Positions 27,074 to 34,902 of a DNA stretch of 64,000 nucleotides are shown here, piece by piece. Location of the stretch: positions 3,534,001 to 3,598,000 of the forward strand of contig NZ_BLJF01000001.1 in NCBI RefSeq assembly GCF_009932335.1, written 5' to 3'. Below the pieces are notes generated by a model that made no database searches, was not told where the DNA came from, and worked only from the letters and a program-made list of their open reading frames with translations. Origin of the DNA: Pseudomonas asiatica. Lineage in GTDB: Bacteria > Pseudomonadota > Gammaproteobacteria > Pseudomonadales > Pseudomonadaceae. The position numbers were made by a program, and so were the translations under genes. The first letter of the stretch is position 1; each line of letters starts with the position of its first letter.

Positions 27074-27667
27074 ATGAGCGCCAACCCCCGCATTGCCGAT
27101 TACGCCATCAACGAGCAGTTCATCAACCGCTGGTCGCCACGTGCCTTCACCGCCGAGCCGATCAGCGAAGAAACCTTGCTGAGCTTCCTCGAAGCTGCAC
27201 GCTGGGCGCCGTCGGCGAACAACTCGCAACCTTGGCGCTTCCTCTATGCCCGCCGTGACACGCCGAACTGGGAGCGTTACCTGAACCTGCTGGTGCCGGC
27301 CAACCGCAGCTGGGCGCAACAGGCTTCGGCGCTGGTGCTGGTGATTTCCAAGACCACCTACGCCGCCCCGGGCGCCACGGAAGAAAGACCGGCGCTGTGG
27401 CACACCTTCGACACCGGCTCCGCCTGGGGGCACCTGGCCCTGCAAGCCAGCATCAGCGGCTGGCATACCCATGGCATGGCCGGTTTCGACCAGGAACTGG
27501 CGCGTCAGGAGTTGAAGGTTCCTGAAGGCTACGTGCTGCATGCCATGGTGGCGATCGGCAAGCTGGGCGACAAGGCCAGCCTGAACGAAGCGCTGCAGGC
27601 GCGTGAAGTCCCGAGCCCGCGCAAGCCACTGAGCGAGCTGGCTGCCGAGGGTGATTTCAGCCTGTAA
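27074..27667 (+). CDS. Nitroreductase-family FMN oxidoreductase
   Basis: This 197-residue protein has the nitroreductase fold: FINRWSPRAF with the FMN-binding RW.PRAF motif, FLEAARWAPSANNSQPWRF, and a C-terminal VAIGKLGDKA. Members use FMN and NAD(P)H to reduce nitro groups or quinones. The substrate is unknown. ATG 27074 follows AGGAG. It is divergent from ycgN. Confidence 0.88.
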   Translation: MSANPRIADYAINEQFINRWSPRAFTAEPISEETLLSFLEAARWAPSANNSQPWRFLYARRDTPNWERYLNLLVPANRSWAQQASALVLVISKTTYAAPGATEERPALWHTFDTGSAWGHLALQASISGWHTHGMAGFDQELARQELKVPEGYVLHAMVAIGKLGDKASLNEALQAREVPSPRKPLSELAAEGDFSL

Positions 27668-27678
27668 GCCTTGCATTG

Positions 27679-27776
27679 GCTGTACCGGCCCTTTCGCAGC
27701 ACAAGGCTGCTCCTACAGCACAGTGAAAAAAACCTGTAGGAGCAGCCTTGTGCTGCGAAGAGGCCGGTACAGGCAC
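27679..27776. repeat. REP pair, GCACAAGGCTGC subtype
   Basis: Inverted arms (core TTCGCAGCACAAGGCTGCTC) at about 27682-27719 and 27735-27776, with a very short A-rich spacer, sit between convergent genes. Confidence 0.85.
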
Positions 27777-27783
27777 TACAAAA

Positions 27784-28716
27784 TCAATAGCCCCGGGCGA
27801 AGTCCACTTCTCCTCGCAACCCCTGCCCCGCCGCATACGCCCGCACATTCTCGACAAACAACCGCACCATCGCCGCCGGCGAGGTGGGTGCCGAGCTGTG
27901 CCCGGTCAGCAGCAAGCCCCACGCCGTCCAGAACGGGTGTTGCCTAGGCAACGGCTCCTGCCGGCAGACATCGATCACCGCCCCCGCCAGGTGCCCTTCC
28001 TTCAGTGCCTCGACCAGGTCAGCGTCGACCACCGCAGCGCCGCGCCCGGCATTGATGAACAGCGCCGTGGGCTGGAAGCACTTGAACAGTGCCGCATCAT
28101 ACAGGTCGTGGGTTGCCGGGGTATCCGGCAGCAGGTTGAGTACGTAGTCGACCTGACCCACCATGCGCGGCAGGTCGGCCAGCGCCGCTACCTCGACGAA
28201 CGGCGCCTGCTCGCGGGCGCTGCTGGCAACGCCATACAGCACCACGCCAAACGCCTGCAGGAACTCGGCCACCCGCTGGCCAATGTCGCCAGTGCCGACG
28301 ATCAGCACCTTGCGCCCTTCCAGGGTCCGCCCCGGGCGGTCGTCCCAACGACGCTCGACCTGGCTGACCAGCCGCGACAGCACCTCGCGCTCATGGCCGA
28401 GCATGTAGGTGAGCATGTACTCGGCCATCACCTGGCCAAAGATGCCCACGGCGCGGGTCAGGCGATAGTCGCGCGGCAGGCCCTCGGCCAGCAGCGGGGT
28501 GATACCGGCCCAGGTGGACTGCATCCAGCCCGGCTTGTGGCCTTGGCGCAACAGGCTTGCCAGCAGGTCCGGCTGGCCCAGCCACACCGGGCACTGTGGC
28601 GCCTGGCGTGCCAGTTCGGCGGAGTCGCCGCTGGTCAGGACTTCCAGCTCAGGCGCGGCTGCACGCAAAATCTCGGCGTATCGAGCATGATCATGCTCAG
28701 CAATCAGTACTCGCAT
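27784..28716 (-). CDS. D-2-hydroxyacid dehydrogenase (GhrA-like)
   Basis: This 310-residue NAD(P)-dependent enzyme has the nucleotide loop VLIVGTGDIGQRVAEFL. The catalytic Arg is in LFINAGRGAAVVD, Glu in VCRQEPLP and His in LLLTGHSSAPT. It reduces glyoxylate/hydroxypyruvate-type 2-oxoacids; the exact substrate cannot be told. It ends the rnd-ycgL-dehydrogenase unit (2-base gap from ycgL). Confidence 0.88.
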   Translation of the reverse strand: MRVLIAEHDHARYAEILRAAAPELEVLTSGDSAELARQAPQCPVWLGQPDLLASLLRQGHKPGWMQSTWAGITPLLAEGLPRDYRLTRAVGIFGQVMAEYMLTYMLGHEREVLSRLVSQVERRWDDRPGRTLEGRKVLIVGTGDIGQRVAEFLQAFGVVLYGVASSAREQAPFVEVAALADLPRMVGQVDYVLNLLPDTPATHDLYDAALFKCFQPTALFINAGRGAAVVDADLVEALKEGHLAGAVIDVCRQEPLPRQHPFWTAWGLLLTGHSSAPTSPAAMVRLFVENVRAYAAGQGLRGEVDFARGY

Positions 28717-28718
28717 GA

Positions 28719-29012
28719 TCAGGCAGGGTCGTTACGGCGCAGCAACTCTTCGGGCAGGTGCTCGATGTAGTCGTCTTCCGGCGGCGGCATCTGCAGGTGG
28801 TAACCCTGGTTGTCGAGGTTTTCCAGCACCTTGGCGATGTCCTCGCGGGCCAGCTTGCGCTCGGGAGTCAGCACCAGGTCGAAGGCGTGCACGGGGGTGC
28901 CGAAGAACGGCAGCAGGCCTTCGGGCACGCGCTCCAGGCCGTCGGCCTTGAGCACGTACAGGTACATTTCGTTCTTGCGGGGGCTCTTGTAGATAGAGCA
29001 AATGCGTTTCAT
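28719..29012 (-). CDS. YcgL domain-containing protein
   Basis: This 97-residue protein starts [20 protein letters not shown] and has [12 protein letters not shown] and [14 protein letters not shown], the YcgL signature. A small alpha/beta domain with unknown function. It overlaps rnd by four bases, so translation is coupled. Gene order rnd-ycgL is kept in many gammaproteobacteria. Confidence 0.92.
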   Translation of the reverse strand: MKRICSIYKSPRKNEMYLYVLKADGLERVPEGLLPFFGTPVHAFDLVLTPERKLAREDIAKVLENLDNQGYHLQMPPPEDDYIEHLPEELLRRNDPA

Positions 29013-30142
29013 CGGGTCTCTCCGGCGCCTGCGAGGCTGTCCAGCAGGGCCTGGCCCATGCGCTCACGGCGCCAGCCGCGCAGCGAATCGGGCAATTGAT
29101 AGGGGCCATTGGGGTAGCCGCTCTTGAGCAGCGCTTCCAGGGCTTTTTTGCGCAGCATCAGCTCGGGGGCAATGCCCAGGCGCTCACCTTCGGCCTGGCC
29201 GATGGCACGCAGCTGCTTGAGGATACCTGCAGCCTCGATCGGCAAGGGCTCGGGCAAGGCCTGTGGCCATTGCTCGGCTGGCAGGCTGGCGGCACGCTTG
29301 ATCAGCTGGATGAGGAACTCACCGTCCTGACGAATGGTGCGCGGATGCATCTCGTCGATCTTGGCCAGCGCCGACAGGTTGCTCGGCTGGCTCTTGGCCA
29401 TGGGCCACAGCGAGTGCTCCTTGAGGATGCGATTGCGCGGTACGTCGCGGTTGCGCGCTTCACGCTCGCGCCAGGCACACAGCTCACGCAGCACTGCCAG
29501 TTGCTGGGGGGCCAGCTTCCAGGCCAGCTTGACGTCGCGGTACAGGCTTTCGGGCTCGACTTCGCGGCGCAATGCGGCCACCAGCTCGGCGCCGTCCTCC
29601 AGCACCCAGGCGTACTTGTCGTCACTCAGGCGCGGGCGCAACACGGTGAACAGCTCGGCCAAGTGCACGGCATCCTCGGCGGCATAGCTGACCTGGGTTT
29701 CCGAGAGCGGACGCTGCAGCCAGTCGGAGCGGGTTTCGCCCTTGGGCAAGTCAATACCCAGCACATCCTGCACCAGGCGCGAATAACCCATGGAGAACCC
29801 CAGGTTCAGATAACCGGCCGCCAGTTGGGTGTCGAACAGCGGCTGTGGCAGCTTGCCGGTCAGGCGCAACAGCACTTCGAGGTCTTCGCTGCAGGCGTGC
29901 AGTACCTTGACCACACCGCTGTCATCCAGCAGTTCGGCCAGGGGTTGCCAGTTGCCGATCAGCAACGGGTCGATCAGGAAGGCACGCTGGCCATCGCCGA
30001 TCTGGATCAGCCCGGCTTTCGGGTAGAAGGTGTCGACCCGCATGAATTCGGTATCGACGGCGACAAAGGGCAGCTGGTGCCAGTCGCGGCAGTGTTCGGC
30101 CAGGCTCTGGTCGTCACGGATCCAGTGTATTTCGATGGCCAC
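29009..30142 (-). CDS. rnd: Ribonuclease D
   Basis: This 377-residue 3'-5' exoribonuclease of the DEDD family has the first acidic motif in [21 protein letters not shown] for the second, and [13 protein letters not shown] for the third. The C-terminal half carries HRDC helices (around [19 protein letters not shown]). It trims tRNA and other RNA 3' ends. It is the first gene of the unit with ycgL. Confidence 0.94.
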   Translation of the reverse strand: MAIEIHWIRDDQSLAEHCRDWHQLPFVAVDTEFMRVDTFYPKAGLIQIGDGQRAFLIDPLLIGNWQPLAELLDDSGVVKVLHACSEDLEVLLRLTGKLPQPLFDTQLAAGYLNLGFSMGYSRLVQDVLGIDLPKGETRSDWLQRPLSETQVSYAAEDAVHLAELFTVLRPRLSDDKYAWVLEDGAELVAALRREVEPESLYRDVKLAWKLAPQQLAVLRELCAWREREARNRDVPRNRILKEHSLWPMAKSQPSNLSALAKIDEMHPRTIRQDGEFLIQLIKRAASLPAEQWPQALPEPLPIEAAGILKQLRAIGQAEGERLGIAPELMLRKKALEALLKSGYPNGPYQLPDSLRGWRRERMGQALLDSLAGAGETR

Positions 30143-30249
30143 GAGGCTCTCCCACTAACATTGGCGCGCAGTATATACGGCGCGGGCACTGCTGGTGAAA
30201 CCTGCGCCATCCCTGGAATAGATAAACGGTGCTGCACCGGCGCCTTTTT

Positions 30250-30352
30250 GTAGGAGCAGCCTTGTGCTGCGAAAGAGCCGGTGCACTGATCATGGTGCTG
30301 TATTGGCTGTACCGGCCCCTTCGCAGCACAAGGCTGCTCCTACAGTGCCCGT
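30250..30352. repeat. REP pair, GCACAAGGCTGC subtype
   Basis: Arms (TGTAGGAGCAGCCTTGTGCT and its complement) are in the outward order, opposite to the usual layout, around a 40-base spacer between rnd and the transferase gene. Confidence 0.8.
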
Positions 30353-30364
30353 GTGCAGTCAGAC

Positions 30365-32002
30365 TCAGCGCTTGGCCGCCAGCCACGGCCGGCAGCTGGC
30401 GAACATGTCCAGCGATTGCTGGTAGACCTCGGTACGCACCTGCAACAGGCCGAGCATCGAGTGGAACAGGTTGTCCTGCGACAGCGGCGCATCGCTGAGC
30501 TTGGCCAGGCAGTCGGTGTCGACGCCGAAGTCCTCCTTGTAGCTGTCGGAGAACCAGGTCAGCAGCGGCACGTGCTTCTGCTGCTCGGGGGCGATAGCGT
30601 AAGGCGTGCCGTGCAGGAACAGGTTGTACTCACCCAGCGACTCGCCATGGTCGGACAGGTAGATCATCGCCGTGTCGACCTTGTCCTGCTTGCTGCGCAG
30701 GGTATCGATCAGCGAGGCCAGCACCTTGTCGGTATAGGCCAGGGTGTTGTCGTAACCGTTGACGATTTCCTGTTCGCTGCACTGGTCCAGCGCGTTGCTC
30801 TGGCACACCGGGGCAAAGCGCTGGTCGGAGCCGGGGTAGCGCTTGAAGTATTCAGGCCCGTGGCTGCCCATCTGGTGCAGCACCAGCACGGTGTCCTTGT
30901 CGAGGTTGTCGATCAGCTCACCCAGGCCCTGCAGCAGGATCTGGTCATGGCATTCACCATCAGCGCACAACTGCGGGTCCTTGAGTTTGCTGACATCGAT
31001 GAATTGCACGCGGTCGCAGGTACCCTTGCAGCCCGATTGATTGTCACGCCACTGCACCGCCAGGCCGGTCCGCTGGAGGATGTCCAGCAACCCTTCGCGG
31101 TTCTTCGCCACGCGGGCATCGTAGTCCTTGCGCTTCATGCCAGAGAACATGCAGGGCACCGAAACGGCGGTTTCCGTGCCGCAGGAGTGAACATCGGAGA
31201 ACGCCAGCAGGCCCTGCTCCCTGGCGAGGTTCGGTGTGGTATCGCGGTTGTAGCCGAGCACGCCGAAGTGATCTGCCCGCGCACTTTCACCCACCACCAG
31301 TACAGTCAGCGACTTGCGTTCATGCTTTTGCCAGGCAGCGTCACGCTTGGCATCTTCGCCGTAATGCTGGAAGGGCCGTGATGCGGTACCGACGCGCTCG
31401 CTGACATAACCGATGGAGGCACCCACGATATTGCTGGGGGTGAGCATCAGGCGCAGTTCGTGGTGGTTGCGAAACAGCGACGAAAGGCCCTGGTAGTTGA
31501 CCAGTGCCACCGAGCCCAGGGCCACTACGCAGGCACCGCCAACCACCAGCTTGCCGAGCAGTTCACGGTGCCAGGCGCGATAGGCGATCGGCGCCTTCCA
31601 CAACAGCAGCGAAGGCACTACACCGAGGCCCAGGATATACAAGGCAAACTTCAACGAAAGCAGGTCACGCACTTCCGCCACGTTGGTTTCCGCAATATTG
31701 CGGAACATGCCCGCGTCAATAAGTACGCCGTACTGGTTCATGAAGTAAGCCACGCCCGCGCCACTCATGAACAACACGATAAGTATTGGCTTCAATACAT
31801 AACGGAAGGCGAACAACGTGAGAATCAGGTTGAACGCGAACAGCATCAGCACGGCAAACGCCAGGCTCAGCCAAAGCCCCGGCAAACCGGGCGGCACAAC
31901 CTGTTCGAGATGCTGCCAGAGGAAGACATTGAAGCCTATCAGCAGGTAAAGGCTGGCCAGCAGCGTGACCCATTCAGTCCGCAGGGATTTGAAGTTGAGC
32001 AT
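30365..32002 (-). CDS. Lipid A phosphoethanolamine transferase (EptA/CptA type)
   Basis: This 545-residue protein has about five N-terminal membrane helices (FNVFLWQHLEQVV onward) and a periplasmic sulfatase-fold domain. Zinc and nucleophile sites appear in VLVVGESARADHFGVLGYNR, SCGTETAVSVPCMFSG (Thr nucleophile), LVLHQMGSHGPEYFKRYP and MIYLSDHGESLGE. It adds phosphoethanolamine to lipid A or core sugars and can lower polymyxin binding. I chose the ATG at 32002. No two-component genes are adjacent. Confidence 0.9.
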   Translation of the reverse strand: MLNFKSLRTEWVTLLASLYLLIGFNVFLWQHLEQVVPPGLPGLWLSLAFAVLMLFAFNLILTLFAFRYVLKPILIVLFMSGAGVAYFMNQYGVLIDAGMFRNIAETNVAEVRDLLSLKFALYILGLGVVPSLLLWKAPIAYRAWHRELLGKLVVGGACVVALGSVALVNYQGLSSLFRNHHELRLMLTPSNIVGASIGYVSERVGTASRPFQHYGEDAKRDAAWQKHERKSLTVLVVGESARADHFGVLGYNRDTTPNLAREQGLLAFSDVHSCGTETAVSVPCMFSGMKRKDYDARVAKNREGLLDILQRTGLAVQWRDNQSGCKGTCDRVQFIDVSKLKDPQLCADGECHDQILLQGLGELIDNLDKDTVLVLHQMGSHGPEYFKRYPGSDQRFAPVCQSNALDQCSEQEIVNGYDNTLAYTDKVLASLIDTLRSKQDKVDTAMIYLSDHGESLGEYNLFLHGTPYAIAPEQQKHVPLLTWFSDSYKEDFGVDTDCLAKLSDAPLSQDNLFHSMLGLLQVRTEVYQQSLDMFASCRPWLAAKR

Positions 32003-32167
32003 CAGTGTTCGCAATCAAGAGTGATTATCAGCCCGAGGGCCTGCGCGGCACCAGGGAAACTTGGCTGAACTCTAGAAAGCGTGCCATCAATATTTTGTGA
32101 AAAAGACGCCAACAAATTCGTGAGCAGGCGCCTTTTCTACATTAAAAGAAGTTCATTCAGCGCTTGT

Positions 32168-32533
32168 TCAGCCTGGCAGGCGTGCCTTGGCATACGGCTC
32201 GCGGTCGATGTCCAGCACTTCCACGCACAGCTGGATATCAAGCCCGGGTTGCTCGGGGATGGCGTCACGCAACACGTCGAGCAGGCTGGTGGACAGTTGC
32301 GTCTTCACCTCGAGCGAGCGCCCGCTGAGGATGACCAGGCGCACATGGGCAAAGGCACGCTCGCCGGGCGCAGTGCCCACCCGATAATGCTTGAAGGCTT
32401 CGGCGCGGCTTTTGATATCGGCCTCGTCGGCGAACTGGCCACTGCCAACCAGGGCATGGTTCAGGCGCAGCAGCAGGACGTCGACATTCAGCTCACGCAG
32501 GTTGTCGCTGTATTCGAGGTTCAGGTGGGGCAT
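32168..32533 (-). CDS. 5-carboxymethyl-2-hydroxymuconate isomerase family protein
   Basis: This 121-residue protein starts MPHLNLEYSDNL. Pro2 after Met removal is the catalytic base of this tautomerase-superfamily enzyme. It resembles HpcD/CHMI, which acts in homoprotocatechuate breakdown, but no other hpc genes are near, so the real substrate may differ. Single gene. Confidence 0.82.
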   Translation of the reverse strand: MPHLNLEYSDNLRELNVDVLLLRLNHALVGSGQFADEADIKSRAEAFKHYRVGTAPGERAFAHVRLVILSGRSLEVKTQLSTSLLDVLRDAIPEQPGLDIQLCVEVLDIDREPYAKARLPG

Positions 32534-32650
32534 GGCGCAGGTTCCGGGTCACGGGGGAGATGCGACAGCCTACCCCAGTCCCCTACCTGCGCAAAGACGA
32601 CTATCCTCAAAGGTCAGAACCATCCGCCAACCCCCGACAGAGGTGAAGAA

Positions 32651-32890
32651 ATGCCAGTTCCGCATGATCTGCTCGCTGACCTGCACGTTACCGCTGATGC
32701 ATTCCAGGCGCTCATGGAAAAGGACCAGACGCTGCACTCACTGCACAAGGAATACAACGCAAAAGACAAAGAGGTGGTCGCTGCCGAAGGCAACGGCACC
32801 AACGACGAAACCGTCAACCGCCTGCGCAAGGAGCGCTTGCTGATCAAGGACAAGATCGAACGGATCATTCATCCGCCCAAATCCAGATAG
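32651..32890 (+). CDS. YdcH/DUF465-family small coiled-coil protein
   Basis: This 79-residue charged helical protein (FQALMEKDQTLHSLHKEYNA, LRKERLLIKDKIERII) matches the DUF465 family. ATG 32651 follows AGAGGTGAAGAA. Such proteins form helical hairpins; function is unknown. It ends just before a REP pair. Confidence 0.82.
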   Translation: MPVPHDLLADLHVTADAFQALMEKDQTLHSLHKEYNAKDKEVVAAEGNGTNDETVNRLRKERLLIKDKIERIIHPPKSR

Positions 32891-32913
32891 ATACCACAGG
32901 CCTGCACGGCCCC

Positions 32914-33027
32914 CTGTAGGAGCGGCCTTGTGTCGCGATGGGCTGCGCAGCAGCCCCGAAAATCTCGACAGAGACATAGATTCTGGGGCTGCTGCGCAGC
33001 CCATCGCGACACAAGGCCGCTCCTACA
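32914..33027. repeat. Extended REP pair, ACACAAGGCCG subtype
   Basis: Arms of about 50 bases (TGTAGGAGCGGCCTTGTGTC plus GATGGGCTGCGCAGCAGCCCC) are inverted about AAAATCTCGACAGAGACATAG. It lies between the convergent YdcH and trans-sulfuration genes. Confidence 0.85.
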
Positions 33028-33036
33028 ACCGCATCA

Positions 33037-34209
33037 TCACGAGCCAGCAGCCGCAGCCTTCAATGCCCCATCCAGATCCTCGACCAGGTCGCGGTAATCC
33101 TCGATCCCCACCGACAACCGCAGCAGGTTTTCGCTGATGCCCATCACGCCCTTCTGCTCCGGGCTCAGCGAGCAGTGCGACATGCTCCAGGAGTGGTTGA
33201 TCATGCTTTCCACCCCGCCCAGCGAGTCGGCCAGCACGAAGATCTGCAGCGCCTCCACCAAGCGGTTTAGCGCAGCCCGGTCGCCCTTGACCTTCATCGC
33301 CACCACCGCCCCGCCACTGCGCATCTGCCGTTTGCACAACTCATGTTGCGGGTGACTTTCCAGCCCCGGGTAATACACCTGATCGATCTGCGCGTGGCTT
33401 TCGAGGAAGCGCGCCACCTGCAGGGCATTGGCACACTGGCGCTCCATGCGCACATCCAGGGTCTTCAGACCGCGCAGGGCCAGGTAGCAGTCGAACGGCC
33501 CCTGCACCGCGCCAATCGCCATGCTGATGCGGCGCAGGCGCGCCAACAGCGCATCATTGGCAGCTACCACCACGCCACCGGTGAGGTCGGAGTGGCCGCC
33601 GATGTACTTGCTGGCCGAGTGCATCACCAGGTCCACGCCCAGGGTGATCGGGCGCTGGTTCCACGGCGAGCAGAAGGTGTTGTCGATACAGGTGAGGATG
33701 CCCCGCGCCTTGGCCAGGTCGCACACCGCCTTGATGTCGACCAGGTGCAGCAACGGGTTGGTCGGCGATTCGATCCAGATCAGCTGGGTTTCCGGCTTGA
33801 TGGCGGCGGCCACCGCCTCGAGGTCGTTGAGGTCGACGTAGGTGGTGGTCAGGCCCGAGGTGCGGCTGCGGTAGTCTTCCATGATGCGGAAGGTGCCGCC
33901 GTACACGCCGTTCATCACCACCACGTGGGCATCCTTGGGCAGCAGCTCCAGCACGGTGGCGGTGGCGTTCACACCCGAGGCGCAGGCGACCGCGCCAACG
34001 CCCTCTTCCAGGGCGGCGACACAGGTTTCATAGGCATGCCGGGTGGGGTTGCCGACGCGGCTGTAGGAGTATTCCGGTTTGTCGTCCAGGCTGCGCTTGG
34101 TGAACGAGCTGGCGGTGACGATCGCCGGGAAAATAGCGTTATCGGCGACGCTGAACTGCTCACCGGCGTGAATGGTACGGGTGGCGAAATTGCGCGGCTT
34201 GTCGGACAT
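33037..34209 (-). CDS. PLP-dependent trans-sulfuration enzyme (cystathionine gamma-synthase/lyase family)
   Basis: This 390-residue enzyme has the PLP lysine in VMHSASKYIGGHSDLTGG. Phosphate contacts YSRVGNPT and the tyrosine loop NGVYGGTF are present. It belongs to the MetB/MetC/CGL/MGL fold. The loop has Gly where methionine gamma-lyase has its special Cys (YGCTF), so methionine gamma-lyase is unlikely. I chose ATG 34209 (MSDKPRNFATRTIHAGEQ). It is divergent from an Lrp-type regulator, which probably controls it in response to an amino acid. Confidence 0.85.
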   Translation of the reverse strand: MSDKPRNFATRTIHAGEQFSVADNAIFPAIVTASSFTKRSLDDKPEYSYSRVGNPTRHAYETCVAALEEGVGAVACASGVNATATVLELLPKDAHVVVMNGVYGGTFRIMEDYRSRTSGLTTTYVDLNDLEAVAAAIKPETQLIWIESPTNPLLHLVDIKAVCDLAKARGILTCIDNTFCSPWNQRPITLGVDLVMHSASKYIGGHSDLTGGVVVAANDALLARLRRISMAIGAVQGPFDCYLALRGLKTLDVRMERQCANALQVARFLESHAQIDQVYYPGLESHPQHELCKRQMRSGGAVVAMKVKGDRAALNRLVEALQIFVLADSLGGVESMINHSWSMSHCSLSPEQKGVMGISENLLRLSVGIEDYRDLVEDLDGALKAAAAGS

Positions 34210-34313
34210 GGTCAGGCCCATTGGCAGAGTGAAAGCTGCAACTATCGCACAACCCAAATCTTCTAGCCTTGGGGTAATCTGTGAAATATTTTTCTCCACG
34301 GCCCACGCGCGAT

Positions 34314-34775
34314 ATGGACAGCTTCGACCAGCACATTCTCACCCTGCTTCAGCGCGACGCCTCGATCTCGCTCAAGGACCTGGCCGAGGCCGTCAACCTC
34401 TCCACCACGCCGTGCTGGAAGCGGGTCAAGCGCCTGGAGGAAGACGGCTACATTGTCGGCCGTGTCGCCCTGCTCGACCCGGAACGGCTGGGGTTGGGGC
34501 TGACGGTGTTCGTCCAGCTCAAGACCCAGCGCCACGACAGCGCCTGGCTGGAGCAGTTTGCCGCGACCGTGACCGGGTTCGAGGAAGTGATGGAGTTCTA
34601 CCGCATGTCGGGAGACTGGGATTACATGCTGAGGGTGGTGGTGGGGGATATTGCGGCGTACGACCGGTTTTACAAAAAGCTGATCACCAGTACTGATGGG
34701 CTGTCGAACATCACTTCCAGTTTTGCCATGGAGCAGATGAAATACACCACGGCTTACCCGGTGAACCGTTCCTGA
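34314..34775 (+). CDS. Lrp/AsnC-family regulator
   Basis: This 153-residue protein has an N-terminal helix-turn-helix (SLKDLAEAVNLSTTPCWKRVKRLEEDGYI) and a C-terminal RAM ligand domain (MEFYRMSGDWDYMLRVVV). I chose ATG 34314 (MDSFDQHILTLL); an in-frame GTG at 34281 would add 11 unlike residues. It is divergent from the trans-sulfuration gene with a 104-base shared promoter region. Confidence 0.9.
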   Translation: MDSFDQHILTLLQRDASISLKDLAEAVNLSTTPCWKRVKRLEEDGYIVGRVALLDPERLGLGLTVFVQLKTQRHDSAWLEQFAATVTGFEEVMEFYRMSGDWDYMLRVVVGDIAAYDRFYKKLITSTDGLSNITSSFAMEQMKYTTAYPVNRS

Positions 34776-34792
34776 TTCCTGTATGGCAGTAC

Positions 34793-34887
34793 CGGCCCTA
34801 TCGCCGGCAAGCCAGCTCCCACAGGTACGTCACAGGTTCTGAAATCTGTGCGGTCCCTGTGGGAGCTGGCTTGCCGGCGATAGGGCC
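34793..34887. repeat. REP pair, CCGGCAAGCCAGC subtype
   Basis: Perfect inverted arms (GGCCCTATCGCCGGCAAGCC...) about a spacer with TTCTGAAATCTGTGCGGTCC, between the convergent Lrp and FdhF genes. Confidence 0.88.
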
Positions 34888-34902
34888 CTTGCAGGCTACC
34901 TG

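Noticed and set aside
33037..34209. Methionine gamma-lyase (mdeA) with its Lrp regulator
   Set aside because: The gene layout fits, but the diagnostic Cys in the YGCTF loop is Gly here and the N-terminus differs, so only the family is called.
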